Notes: a model not told the origin generated them from the sequence alone. 64,000 bases of DNA from Akkermansiaceae bacterium (GCA_024233135.1 JACKPZ010000013.1:1-64000); one strand, 5' to 3'. Shown: positions 26,322 to 35,212, counted from the first letter of the stretch. Translations and numbers: made by a program.

Positions 26322-28586
26322 TCAGACGATCTTGTTTTTCTCGCGAAGGCGCTGGCGCAGCACCTCGGCGACCGTGTTCATCACGAAGGTCATCAGGAAA
26401 AGAACGACCGCGCCCAGGAACAGGGTGCGGTAGTGGGTGGAGCCGACGGGCGCCTCCGGCAGTTCGACGGCGATGTTCGCGGAGAGCGTGCGCATCCCGT
26501 TGAAGATGTTCCACTCGGTGACCGGCGTGTTGCCGGTGGCCATCACCATGATCATCGTTTCACCCACCGCGCGGCCGAAGCCGATCATCAGCGCGGAGAA
26601 GATGCCGGACGAGGCGACCGGAAGCATCACCGTCCACACAACCTGCCAGCGGTTCGCGCCGAGCGCCGACGATGCGGCGGTGAGCGACTTGGGGACATTG
26701 GAGAGCGCGTCCTCGGCGATGGTGAAAATGACCGGGATCACCGCGAAACCCATCATGAAACCGAGCACCAGCGAGTTCCTTTGTTCGAAGGAAAGCCCCG
26801 TCGCCTGCGGCCACCAAAGACGGAAGTCCGCAATCTCGCGGCCGGTCGCCGGGTCCTGATAGACGAAGAAGATGCTCTCGATGAGCGGTCCCGCCTGCCA
26901 ACCGAGCCAGCCGGCCAGCGCGAGCACGGGAACCACCATCATCCACTCGCTGCCGTTCGCGAAACGGTTGCGGAAACGGATCGGCAGCCGGCACCAGGCG
27001 AAGCCCATCACCAGCGCGGAGGCCGGCACCGCGATCAGCATCGCCATCACCGACGGCACGCGTGTTTCCAGGATCGGCGCCAGCCACAAGCCGGCGAGGA
27101 AACCCAGCACGACCGACGGCAGCGAGGACATGATCTCCATGGTCGGCTTGACGATGCGTTTCACCGAAAGCGGAAGGAAAGCCGCGGAAAACACCGCCGC
27201 CAGCAGCGCGACCGGCACCGAGAACAACAACGCGTAGGCCGTGCCCTTGAGTGATCCAAAGATCAGCGGCATCAGCGAGAGCTTCGGCTCGAAATCGTCG
27301 CTGCCGCCCGTCGACTGCCACTGATAGACCGGCCCGGAGCCGCCTTCGTACCAGACCTTGCCGAAGAACGCCTTCCATCCCGCTTCGGGATGCGGGTCTT
27401 CGACCGAGTAGCGCCGCGCCTCGCCCGATGCGGAAACGACGAGGAAATGCTCGCCCTTGCCATCGAGCACGGCGGCTGCCGGAGCGATCTCCGCCTCACC
27501 TTCCCAGCGGGTCTTGCCCGAAGTGCTGTGGCGGATCGAAAGATGCCCGCCGGCGCCGGTTAGAAACGTGCGGTTTCGCTGGCTCGCGGCGAACAGGACA
27601 TCGCCATCTCCCAGCGGCGGAAAGGTTTGCGTGAGGCCGAACATCCGCTCGGCATCCTCGCTTTCGCGGAACAGGCTCCATTGTTCCTGCTCTCCGCCGG
27701 GACCGGTGACGATGATCGAAACACCGCCGAACAGGTAGTCCATCTGCCGCGGCACCTCGCCGTCGAAGGGCGAGAAAGACTGGCGCTTCGTGACTTCCGC
27801 GCCGTTGGCGAGGAAATAGTCGATCTCTCCATTGGCGCAGGCGGCCAGCACCATCGAGCCGTTCTGCGAGGCGCGCAGGATGAGCGGTTCGGCGCCGAGT
27901 TCCGTGGTGATCTCGACCTCGCCCAGCGCGGTGAGTTTCCCCGCGCCGATGAGACCGCGTTTCATCGCGAGGCGCAGGACGGTGGTCGTCGCGTCCGGTC
28001 CGGCGCCGCGTTTCGCGACGATGATCCGGCCGCCGCCCGAGTCGCCGTAGCTCACCGCGGTGACGGGGCCGGCGCCGGATTTCAGCGGAAACCACGGCTC
28101 CGGCGTGACCTTCGCGGAGACCTCCGCATCGTCGCCATGGCTTCGTGCGTATTCGACGAGAAACGATCCCACCCGGCCGTCCGCGAGTCCCAGCGCGACA
28201 CGCCGGTGCACGGGATCGTAAGCGGTCGCGGTGACTTCCGCTCCTTCCAAGCCGGGGACTTCGAGTTCGAAGCCGTCGCCACCCGCCACCGGGCGGAACG
28301 CGACGGGGCCGCCCGCCTGATAGAAAAACGGCAGCTCGCCCCATTCGTCGATGCCCAGCACGCCGGTCGCGGCCGCCGGTGCCTCGAGTTTTCCCGCGGG
28401 CTCGACGTCCGCCGCGCGGAACAAGGGGACGACCTCCTTGCCGATGAAATAAAAGATCCCGAACACGGCGATGATCACGCCGATGCCGCCGAAGCGGATC
28501 GCCCAGCCCATGAAGCGGTCGAACCACAAGGTCGCCCGCGAAACCTCAAAGCGTTTCGGGTCCGGAGCGTTCGGCTGGGGATGCAT
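26322..28586 (-). CDS. pstC: Phosphate ABC transporter permease PstC, long form
   Basis: This is a 754-residue permease, more than twice the E. coli length. After the first helix (about 31-50, GGIGVIIAVFGIFYFIGKEV) there is an insertion of about 390 residues on the outer face. It reads as repeated beta strands, suggesting a propeller-like domain (YDPVHRRVALGLADGRVGSF, FLANGAEVTKRQSFSPFDGE, VLFAASQRNRTFLTGAGGH). The C-terminal 300 residues are the standard permease core with the EAA loop SALGANRWQVVWTVMLPVASSG. Such extended PstC proteins are known; the role of the insertion is not. It is separated from pstS by 111 bp containing a hairpin. Confidence 0.92.
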   Translation of the reverse strand: MHPQPNAPDPKRFEVSRATLWFDRFMGWAIRFGGIGVIIAVFGIFYFIGKEVVPLFRAADVEPAGKLEAPAAATGVLGIDEWGELPFFYQAGGPVAFRPVAGGDGFELEVPGLEGAEVTATAYDPVHRRVALGLADGRVGSFLVEYARSHGDDAEVSAKVTPEPWFPLKSGAGPVTAVSYGDSGGGRIIVAKRGAGPDATTTVLRLAMKRGLIGAGKLTALGEVEITTELGAEPLILRASQNGSMVLAACANGEIDYFLANGAEVTKRQSFSPFDGEVPRQMDYLFGGVSIIVTGPGGEQEQWSLFRESEDAERMFGLTQTFPPLGDGDVLFAASQRNRTFLTGAGGHLSIRHSTSGKTRWEGEAEIAPAAAVLDGKGEHFLVVSASGEARRYSVEDPHPEAGWKAFFGKVWYEGGSGPVYQWQSTGGSDDFEPKLSLMPLIFGSLKGTAYALLFSVPVALLAAVFSAAFLPLSVKRIVKPTMEIMSSLPSVVLGFLAGLWLAPILETRVPSVMAMLIAVPASALVMGFAWCRLPIRFRNRFANGSEWMMVVPVLALAGWLGWQAGPLIESIFFVYQDPATGREIADFRLWWPQATGLSFEQRNSLVLGFMMGFAVIPVIFTIAEDALSNVPKSLTAASSALGANRWQVVWTVMLPVASSGIFSALMIGFGRAVGETMIMVMATGNTPVTEWNIFNGMRTLSANIAVELPEAPVGSTHYRTLFLGAVVLFLMTFVMNTVAEVLRQRLREKNKIV

Positions 28587-28604
28587 CGCGTTCGGGGAAG
28601 GAAG

Positions 28605-28632
28605 CCCGCCGCCGCGGAGGTCGCGGGGCGGG
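28605..28632 (-). terminator. pstS-pstC intergenic stem-loop, likely attenuator or 3' stabiliser
   Basis: CCCGCC-g-CCGCG, a 5-base loop, then CGCGG-GGCGGG gives an 11-bp GC stem with one bulged base between pstS and pstC. No U-tract follows on the minus strand. A hairpin here would let the binding-protein message accumulate above the permease message, as in other binding-protein transporter operons; that role is inferred. Confidence 0.5.
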
Positions 28633-28697
28633 CCGAAGCTAGAGGGGGGAATGTCCGGCGGGCAAGCGCGGCCTCATCCGGATTTCAACCCCGCGGA

Positions 28698-29654
28698 TCA
28701 TTTCTCGAGGCTGGAGAGCACCTCCGTGGCCACCTCGGCCGGAAGCGGGAAGTAGCCGTCCTTCTCGACGACCGTCTGGCCTTCCTTGCTCATCACGTAT
28801 TTGAGGAATTCGAGCGTCAGCTTGTCGAGCGGCTCGCCCGGCTTCTTGTTCACGTAAACGAGGAGGAAACGGGCCAGCGGATAGTCGCCGCTCAGCGCGT
28901 TGTCGTAGTCGGCGGCGTGAAACGCTCCGTCATCGCCCTGGATCGGAAGCGCGCGCACGGCGGAGGTCTTGTAGCCGATGCCGGAGTAGCCGAGCGCGTA
29001 GGGATCCGCGCCGACGCCCTGGACCACCGCGGACGAGCCGGGCTGTTCCTTCACCGTCGTTTTGTAGTCGCCCTTCTGGAGCGCGTGCTCTTGGAAAAAG
29101 CCGTAGGTGCCCGAGGCCGAGTTGCGGCCGAAGAGCGAGATCGGGCGGCCTTTCCACGAATCGACGCCGAGCTGGCCCCACTCCGTGATGTCCTGGCCGC
29201 CGCGCTTGCGGGTCTTGGAGAAGATCGAGTCGATCTGCTCCATGGTCAGGCCTTCGATCGGGTTGTCCTTGTGCGCGAAAACGGCGAGCGCGTCGATGGC
29301 GACCTTCACTTCCGTCGGCTTGTAACCGTGCTTTTTCTCGAAGGCGTCCATTTCCTCGGCCTTCATCGGGCGGCTCATCGGGCCGAGCTGCGCGGTGCCC
29401 TCGATGAGCGCCGGCGGCGCGGTCGAGGAGCCCTTGCCCTCGATCTGGATGTTGACGTTCGGATAGGCCTTCTTGAAACCTTCCGCCCACAGGGTCATCA
29501 GGTTGTTGAGGGTGTCGGAACCGATCGAGTTCAGGTTTCCGGAAACACCGCTGACCGGCTTGTATCCGGCGAGCGCGGGGTCGATGTGCGACTCGGCGGC
29601 GGTCGCGGCGGTGGCGAGCAGGCCGCTCAGCAGGCAGATGGCTTTCAGTTTCAT
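28698..29654 (-). CDS. pstS: Phosphate-binding protein PstS
   Basis: This is a 318-residue periplasmic phosphate receptor. The signal peptide is MKLKAICLLSGLLATAATA. The ligand-binding pattern is clear: SIGSDTLNNLMTLWAEGF near 43-60 supplies the first phosphate-binding loop, EGKGSSTAPPALIEG the second, and LFGRNSASGTYGFFQEH the third (S/G-rich anchor). The ATG at the signal peptide is used; an in-frame extension of 44 codons runs through the operator region and is not real. It is the first gene of the pst operon and is divergent from the porin gene, sharing a 291-bp control region with repeated operator-like sites. Confidence 0.95.
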   Translation of the reverse strand: MKLKAICLLSGLLATAATAAESHIDPALAGYKPVSGVSGNLNSIGSDTLNNLMTLWAEGFKKAYPNVNIQIEGKGSSTAPPALIEGTAQLGPMSRPMKAEEMDAFEKKHGYKPTEVKVAIDALAVFAHKDNPIEGLTMEQIDSIFSKTRKRGGQDITEWGQLGVDSWKGRPISLFGRNSASGTYGFFQEHALQKGDYKTTVKEQPGSSAVVQGVGADPYALGYSGIGYKTSAVRALPIQGDDGAFHAADYDNALSGDYPLARFLLVYVNKKPGEPLDKLTLEFLKYVMSKEGQTVVEKDGYFPLPAEVATEVLSSLEK

Positions 29655-29750
29655 CGTGGATTTCGTGGTGGTTTCGGCCGGCGAACAAATGGATGGACGC
29701 GCCGGACGGCCGCACTTCCGTCGAAAGTCCCGCTCACGGCAAAAACAGCT

Positions 29751-29770
29751 TTGTGACACAATTGTCACAA
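29751..29770. promoter_or_regulatory. Operator-like inverted repeat, site 1 (pstS-proximal)
   Basis: TTGTGACACAATTGTCACAA: perfect 8-bp arms TTGTGACA/TGTCACAA around a CAAT spacer. It can also be read as two 7-mers TTGTGAC and TTGTCAC 11 bp apart, the spacing of PhoB half-sites. It lies about 97 bp upstream of the pstS start codon. Confidence 0.65.
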
Positions 29771-29855
29771 AGGTCGCCTCCGCCATGGGACCGCCGCAAC
29801 TCCAGGAAACCCGCAGGTATCAGGATTTCCGCTGTTTTTCGGGCGGATTCCCGAA

Positions 29856-29873
29856 TGTGACGCAATTGTCACA
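29856..29873. promoter_or_regulatory. Operator-like inverted repeat, site 2
   Basis: TGTGACGCAATTGTCACA: perfect 6-bp arms TGTGAC/GTCACA around GCAATT. It shares 16 of 18 bases with the inner part of site 1 and lies about 104 bp from it, centre to centre. Confidence 0.65.
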
Positions 29874-29889
29874 AAAGAGCGCTCGGCCG

Positions 29890-29907
29890 TGTGACGATTT
29901 CGCCACT
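29890..29907. promoter_or_regulatory. Operator-like site 3, degenerate
   Basis: TGTGACGATTTCGCCACT keeps the left arm TGTGAC but the right arm has decayed to GCCACT. It is 34 bp from site 2 and 24 bp from site 4, so it may be a weak cooperative site or chance. Confidence 0.35.
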
Positions 29908-29913
29908 AGTCCC

Positions 29914-29931
29914 TGTGACGCAATCGTCACA
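29914..29931. promoter_or_regulatory. Operator-like inverted repeat, site 4 (porin-proximal)
   Basis: TGTGACGCAATCGTCACA: perfect 6-bp arms around GCAATC, differing from site 2 by one base. It ends 14 bp before the porin ATG, so a protein bound here would block or sit next to the porin transcription start. Confidence 0.6.
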
Positions 29932-29945
29932 TTGCGAATTCCACC

Positions 29946-31214
29946 ATGCAAACCACATCGAAACTCATGTTGGCGGCCGGATTCTCCGCCGCCCTCGTCG
30001 TTCCCGCCATCGGCGGTCCCGAGCCCGTTTCCGAACCCGCTCCCGCACCTGCCAACAACGGCGACTGGTGCGAGTGGCTCCAGAACAAGCCCGGCAAGCT
30101 CCCGATCCCCGAGAATCCGTTCCTTCAGGAATTCCAACTCGAAGGCCGCCTCCAGTTCCAAATGGCCTACATGGATGGCGAGGACGTCAACGGCGATGAC
30201 TTCAGCTCGCGCTTCAACGAGTTCCGCCGCGCCCGCCTCGGCTTCAAGACGAAGTTCCTCCAGTATTTCGGCGCCAAACTCGCCGTCGACCTCGTCGACG
30301 ACCAACGCAAGGACGCCGAGCCGAACTCCGGCCTCGGCTGGGGTTACGAACAACTCGACGAGGCCTACCTGAGCTTCGACATCAAGAAAGCCTTCGGTGC
30401 CGGTCCGCTCGATTCGCTGCAGCTCCTCTACGGTCGCCAGAAATTCGTGCTTGGCTACGAATCCCACACTTCGTCCACCAAGTTGCTCACCGTCGAGCGC
30501 TCCGCCATCGCCAACAAGGTTTATGACAGCGCCCGTCCGACCGGGGTGACCCTCGAGGGCGAATGGGACAAGTGGTCCTTCGCCGCCTCGGTCTACAGCT
30601 CGACCACCGACGGTGCCGACAACAAGGCCTTCAACGGCTGGCAGGACGATCTCTTCTACCTCACCCACCTCGGCTACCAGGCCACCGACGACCTCGCCTT
30701 CGGATTCGACTGGACCTACAACCACGCCGACGTTTCCGCCGGCGAGGACTCCGTCCTTCCCTACGCCTGGGCGACTTCGTTCAACGTCGCCTACGAACCC
30801 GGCCCCTGGGGCGTCATCGGCGACTTCATCTACGGTGACAACGGCGGCGCACGCCTCGGCAACCCCGTCGGCGAGCGCGACGACTTCTGGGGCATTGTGG
30901 TGATGCCGTACTACTGGATCGTCGATGAGAAACTCCAGGCCGTCGCCCAATACCAATACGGTGGCGCCGACGACGCCGAGGGAATCCGCGTCAACAGCCG
31001 CTACGGCCGCGCCCGCGGAACCGGTGGCACATCGACCATCGACGTGAACAGCGGCCGGGGAGACTCCCACCACTCGTTCTACGGCGGTCTGAACTACTAC
31101 CTCTGCGGCCACAACGCCAAGGTCCAGGCCGGCATCGAATACCAGACGATGGACACCCCGGTCGGTGATTTCGACGAACTCACCTACCTTCTGGCCTTCC
31201 GCACGTTCTTCTGA
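29946..31214 (+). CDS. Outer-membrane porin, OprP/OprO phosphate-selective type
   Basis: This is a 422-residue outer-membrane beta-barrel. The signal peptide is followed by a Pro/Ala/Glu linker (about 25-36). The barrel begins FQLEGRLQFQMAYMDGEDV and FRRARLGFKTKFLQYFGAKL, the entry typical of OprP/OprO-like porins, with alternating strands throughout and a C-terminal phenylalanine (LLAFRTFF) as needed for Bam-mediated insertion. Divergence from pstS and shared operator-like repeats point to phosphate or another anion as cargo; selectivity itself is inferred from family and context. A strong Rho-independent terminator follows 27 bp after the stop. Confidence 0.85.
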   Translation: MQTTSKLMLAAGFSAALVVPAIGGPEPVSEPAPAPANNGDWCEWLQNKPGKLPIPENPFLQEFQLEGRLQFQMAYMDGEDVNGDDFSSRFNEFRRARLGFKTKFLQYFGAKLAVDLVDDQRKDAEPNSGLGWGYEQLDEAYLSFDIKKAFGAGPLDSLQLLYGRQKFVLGYESHTSSTKLLTVERSAIANKVYDSARPTGVTLEGEWDKWSFAASVYSSTTDGADNKAFNGWQDDLFYLTHLGYQATDDLAFGFDWTYNHADVSAGEDSVLPYAWATSFNVAYEPGPWGVIGDFIYGDNGGARLGNPVGERDDFWGIVVMPYYWIVDEKLQAVAQYQYGGADDAEGIRVNSRYGRARGTGGTSTIDVNSGRGDSHHSFYGGLNYYLCGHNAKVQAGIEYQTMDTPVGDFDELTYLLAFRTFF

Positions 31215-31241
31215 AGCCGTTGGTTTTCATCCGGTTGCTCG

Positions 31242-31275
31242 CAGCCGCTCCCTGCCCGGGGGCGGCTGTTTTTTT
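31242..31275 (+). terminator. Rho-independent terminator after the porin gene
   Basis: CAGCCGC and GCGGCTG form a 7-bp stem around a GC-rich 13-base loop, followed at once by seven T residues. It insulates topB from the phosphate-regulated porin. Confidence 0.8.
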
Positions 31276-31383
31276 GACAAACCGGGGTTCCTCGCGTTTC
31301 GGTCGTCCACCAATCGGCTTGCAAAATTCCTTTCGGCGAGCCTAGTCCCTCCCGCGCCACCGCGTCCGGAGCCTTTTCACACC

Positions 31384-33924
31384 ATGGGAAAAACACTGAT
31401 CATCGCCGAGAAACCCAGCGTCATGACCGACCTCAGCCGCGCGCTCGCCAAGCCGCTCGGCAAGTTCGAAAAGACCGGGAAGGGGCGGGACGTGTATTTC
31501 GAAAACGACGCCGCCATCATCACCTCCGCCGTCGGCCACCTCGTCGAGCTGCGGATGCCGATGGGCCCCAACGGCAAGAAACTGCCGTGGAATTTCCAGG
31601 TTCTGCCGGCCATTCCGGACCGCTTCGACCTCGATCCGATTGAAAATTCCGCCGCCCGCCTCAAGCAGGTGCTCAAGCTGGCGAAACGCAAGGATGTCGA
31701 CCTCATCGTCAACGCCTGCGACGCCGGCCGGGAAGGGGAGCTGATTTTCCGCTACATCATGGAGATCGGCGGCATCCGGAAACCGACGGAGCGCCTTTGG
31801 ATGCAGTCCATGACCCAGGGCTCCATCATCGAGGCATGGGAAAACCTGCGCAGCGAGGAGCAGATGAAGCCGCTGGCGGACGCCGCGAAATGCCGCTCCG
31901 AGTCGGACTGGCTCGTCGGCCTCAACGCCACCCGCGCGCTCACTTGTTTCAACTCGCGCCACGGCGGCTTCAACATCACCGCCGCCGGCCGCGTGCAGAC
32001 GCCCACGCTCGCCATCCTCGCCGCCCGTGAGGCGGAGATCCAGGCCTTCGAGCCGTCGCCGTATTTCGAAGTCCACGCCACCTTCGGCGTTTCCGCCGGC
32101 GAATACCTCGGCAAGTGGATCGACGAAGGCTGGAAGAAAGACGAAGCCAACCCGCACGGCCGCCCCGAGCGGATCTGGAACCAGGCGCAGGCCGACGCCA
32201 TCCGCGACCGCTGTACCGGGAAAACCGGCGGGGTTTCCGAGGAAAAGAAGGCCCAGACCCAGATCGCGCCGCAGCTCTACGACCTCACCACCCTCCAGCG
32301 CGAGGCGCCGTTTTCCGCCAAGGGCACTCTCCAGATCGCCCAGGCGCTGTATGAGAAACACAAGGTGGTCACCTACCCGCGGACGGACTCCCGCTACCTG
32401 CCGGAGGACTACATGGCCAACGTCCGCGAAACGATGCGCGACATCGCCAACTCCGATCTCGGAGTCGCCAAGTACGCCGCCGCCGTGCTCGCCGGTGGCG
32501 ACGATGAAAAAGGCCCGCGCCTCGCGAAACTCCGCCGGGTCTTCGACAACAAGAAGGTTTCCGACCACTTCGCCATCATCCCGACCGGCCGCACCGCCAA
32601 GCTCAGCGACACCGAGCAGAAGGTCTTCGACATGATCGTGAAGCGCTTCATCGCCGTGTTCTATCCGCACGCCGAGTTCGAGCAGACCACCCGCCTCACC
32701 CGCATTTCCCACGGCGCGGAAACGGACACCTTCCGCACCGACGGCCGCATCCTCGTGAAACCCGGCTGGCTCGAGGTCTACGGCCGCAAACCCGGCGTAG
32801 CCGCGGGCAAGGACGACCTCGTTTCCGTCGATTCCGGCGAATCCGCCTCCGTCGAGCACATCGAGGTGCTCCACGAGGAAACCAAGCCGCCCGCGCGATT
32901 CACCGAGTCCACCCTGCTGTCCGCCATGGAAGGCGCCGGCAAGCTCATCGACGACGAGGCCCTTCGCGAAGCGATGGCCGAGCGCGGTCTCGGCACCCCC
33001 GCCACCCGGGCCGCCACCATCGAGGGGCTTATCGCGCAGAAATACGTCGCCCGCGACGGTCGCGACCTCCACGTCACCGGCAGCGGCATGCGTCTCATCC
33101 AACTCCTCCGCGAGATGGGCATCGAGGGGCTCTACTCGCCCAAGCTTACCGGCGACTGGGAGTTCAAACTCCGCCAGATGGAGCATGGAAATCTGAAGCG
33201 CGACGATTTCATGAAGGAGATCATCGGCTACACCGAGGACATCGTCGCCAAGGCCCGCAAGCGCGCCGACGACGCGAAAAACCAGGTGTTTCCCGACCTC
33301 AAGGTGCCCTGCCCGGCGTGCGGCGCAACCTCGCTCCGCCAGACGGACGCCACCTACGAGTGCCGCCAGCCGGACTGCAAGTTCAAGGCCAAGAAACACA
33401 TCGCCGGCCGCCTGCTCCGCGAGGACGAGGCCGCCGATCTCTTCACGAAACGTTTCATCGGACCGCTCACCGGGTTCAAATCCAAGTTCAACCGCCCCTT
33501 CGAGGCCGGACTCGAGCTCGACGACAAGTTCAAGGTCAACTTCGTCTTCGACAACGGCGAGGACGAGGTCGAGGAGCTCACCGACGAGCACCTCATCGGC
33601 CCCGTCACCCTCGCCGACGGCCGCGAAATCAAGCTCTACGAGAGCGAAAAAGCCTTCCACGTCCCGGCCCTCGTCACCAAGAAGGACCCCAACGGCATCC
33701 GCATCGGCAAGTCGATCCTCCAGCACGAGATCACCACCGAGCAGATCAAGAAACTCCTCGCCACCGGCAAGACCGATGTGATCAAGGGCTTCGTCTCCAA
33801 CCGCACCAAGCGCAAGTTCGACGCCCACCTCACCTTTGATCCCGCGGAAGGCAAGATCGGCTTCGAATTCCCGCCGCGGCCGGCCAAAAAAGCCGCGAAA
33901 TCGAACTCGGCGCCGGAAAACTGA
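31384..33924 (+). CDS. topB: DNA topoisomerase III (type IA)
   Basis: This type IA topoisomerase of 846 residues relaxes negative supercoils and decatenates DNA. The Toprim domain opens with LIIAEKPSVM and has NACDAGREGELIFRYI. The catalytic tyrosine is Y331 in VVTYPRTDSRYLP. A four-cysteine zinc ribbon (CPACGATS, then YECRQPDCKF) follows near 645-670, then two C-terminal topoisomerase repeats (FIGPLTGFKSKFNRPFEAGL; KTDVIKGFVSNRTKRKFDAH). An ATG 73 codons downstream of the frame's beginning is used, because MGKTLIIAEKPSV is the family start. A Lys/Ala tail closes the protein. Confidence 0.95.
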   Translation: MGKTLIIAEKPSVMTDLSRALAKPLGKFEKTGKGRDVYFENDAAIITSAVGHLVELRMPMGPNGKKLPWNFQVLPAIPDRFDLDPIENSAARLKQVLKLAKRKDVDLIVNACDAGREGELIFRYIMEIGGIRKPTERLWMQSMTQGSIIEAWENLRSEEQMKPLADAAKCRSESDWLVGLNATRALTCFNSRHGGFNITAAGRVQTPTLAILAAREAEIQAFEPSPYFEVHATFGVSAGEYLGKWIDEGWKKDEANPHGRPERIWNQAQADAIRDRCTGKTGGVSEEKKAQTQIAPQLYDLTTLQREAPFSAKGTLQIAQALYEKHKVVTYPRTDSRYLPEDYMANVRETMRDIANSDLGVAKYAAAVLAGGDDEKGPRLAKLRRVFDNKKVSDHFAIIPTGRTAKLSDTEQKVFDMIVKRFIAVFYPHAEFEQTTRLTRISHGAETDTFRTDGRILVKPGWLEVYGRKPGVAAGKDDLVSVDSGESASVEHIEVLHEETKPPARFTESTLLSAMEGAGKLIDDEALREAMAERGLGTPATRAATIEGLIAQKYVARDGRDLHVTGSGMRLIQLLREMGIEGLYSPKLTGDWEFKLRQMEHGNLKRDDFMKEIIGYTEDIVAKARKRADDAKNQVFPDLKVPCPACGATSLRQTDATYECRQPDCKFKAKKHIAGRLLREDEAADLFTKRFIGPLTGFKSKFNRPFEAGLELDDKFKVNFVFDNGEDEVEELTDEHLIGPVTLADGREIKLYESEKAFHVPALVTKKDPNGIRIGKSILQHEITTEQIKKLLATGKTDVIKGFVSNRTKRKFDAHLTFDPAEGKIGFEFPPRPAKKAAKSNSAPEN

Positions 33925-34066
33925 CGGCCGGCCGTCTCGTCGATTCCGCCGGGGCTGGGCCGCGTTCCGCCCGGCCCGCCTGCGCGGATTGACAAAATCC
34001 ATGCGGGATTTCGCCTAAGAATCCCCTTGTTCGGGAGTCTTTGAAACGGTTTACCAAATTGCGACA

Positions 34067-34072
34067 TATTAT
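34067..34072 (+). promoter_or_regulatory. Possible -10 element for the VWA protein gene
   Basis: TATTAT stands in an AT-rich island 24 bp before the VWA gene ATG, the only AT-rich patch in that gap. The nearest -35-like hexamer, TTGAAA, is 20 bp upstream, longer than ideal, so this is tentative. Confidence 0.25.
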
Positions 34073-34095
34073 TTGGCACCCCGTTTCTTCCCGTC

Positions 34096-35166
34096 ATGAG
34101 CCTTCACGCAGATCTCAGTCCCGAGGCGATCGCGCGCCTTGCCGCGCAAAAAAGAAAATCAACGATTTCGTCGATCGTGATCGCGCTGCTGGTCGTCGTC
34201 CTCATCGGCCTCCTGCTCGGTTTCATCCTGCTCCCCGCGCTGGAGAAGGAAAACCCGGTGATCGTCACTTACGAGTCGAACTACCGTCCGGACGACGAGC
34301 TGAAGGAAAAAAAGGTCCAGACCAACATCCAGCGCAAGCCCTCCGCCCCGTCGGCGTCGATGGCCAAGGTCATCACCGCCAACACGGTGGCCGACGTCTC
34401 GATTCCGGTCCCGGATGTCGACGTGCCCGTTCCCTCGATGGACTTCGGCGATGGCGATGACTTCGGCTCCGGATGGGGTGATGGCACCGGCTCCGGTGCC
34501 GGCGGCGGCGCCTCGTTTTTCCAACAGGAGGTCAAGGCCGAGCGGGTCGCCTACGTCATCGACTACTCGCTCTCGATGTCCGGCCAGCGCAACAAGCTGA
34601 TGCGCCAGGAACTCACCAAGTCGGTCTCCAAGCTGCCGAAGGGCATGAACTATCAGATGATCTTCTTCGCCGGCCCGTCGTGGATCGCCGGCAGCAAGGT
34701 CAAGATGGCGCAAAACCGGAAGTCCGCCGTCATCAGCGACGGACGCTACGACTACGAATGGGAATCCGGCGGCAAGGGCGCCCATGGCTGGGATTCCAAA
34801 GGCCGCAGCCAGCGGCCGGATTGGATCCAGGCCGATGCCAAGACGATCGAAGAATCCCTCGCCACCATCAAGGGGACCGAACTCGTCTGGGGCACCACCT
34901 GGGAACCCGCCCTCGATCTCGCCCTGAAAATGGACCCCGCACCGCAGGTGATCTTCTTCATGACCGACGGCGTGACCGGCGGCGACCTCGACCAACTCGT
35001 CCGCCGCCTCACCAACCGCGCCAAGACCCGCGACATCAAGATCAACACCGTCGCCATGATGGAACCCAAGGCCCACGGCGCCATGAAGGACCTCGCGAAA
35101 CGCACCGGCGGCATGTTCACCATCATCGAAAAAGGCGGCGACGTCCGCACCGTCCCGCTCGATTGA
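34096..35166 (+). CDS. Membrane-anchored von Willebrand factor A domain protein
   Basis: This is a 356-residue protein with a cytoplasmic N-terminus (1-24), one transmembrane helix (about 25-47) and a linker rich in Val/Pro/Asp and Gly/Asp (about 95-140). A VWA domain fills the rest. The metal-ion-dependent adhesion site is recognisable as DYSLS (D156, S158, S160), with the distal FFMTDGVTGGD. Conserved-looking WGTTWEPALDLAL precedes the latter. The topology resembles the ExbD/TolR-like anchored proteins of Verrucomicrobia and Planctomycetes, but the partner is unknown. It stands alone between topB and purU, 47 bp before purU. Confidence 0.8.
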   Translation: MSLHADLSPEAIARLAAQKRKSTISSIVIALLVVVLIGLLLGFILLPALEKENPVIVTYESNYRPDDELKEKKVQTNIQRKPSAPSASMAKVITANTVADVSIPVPDVDVPVPSMDFGDGDDFGSGWGDGTGSGAGGGASFFQQEVKAERVAYVIDYSLSMSGQRNKLMRQELTKSVSKLPKGMNYQMIFFAGPSWIAGSKVKMAQNRKSAVISDGRYDYEWESGGKGAHGWDSKGRSQRPDWIQADAKTIEESLATIKGTELVWGTTWEPALDLALKMDPAPQVIFFMTDGVTGGDLDQLVRRLTNRAKTRDIKINTVAMMEPKAHGAMKDLAKRTGGMFTIIEKGGDVRTVPLD

Positions 35167-35212
35167 TCCGGCGTGGTTGACGCCGGCGCGTGATCGCCCG
35201 CATGCTCCGCCC

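Noticed and set aside
25215..27254. 679-residue plus-strand reading frame opposite pstA and pstC
   Set aside because: It is rich in Arg, Asp and His from antisense codons; the opposite strand encodes clear permeases.
29751..29931. E. coli-type Crp sites
   Set aside because: TGTGA and TCACA are 8 bp apart instead of 6, and the context is phosphate uptake; another regulator is more likely.
31342..34002. 886-residue minus-strand reading frame opposite topB
   Set aside because: It is the high-GC mirror of a well-conserved gene and shows no protein family pattern.
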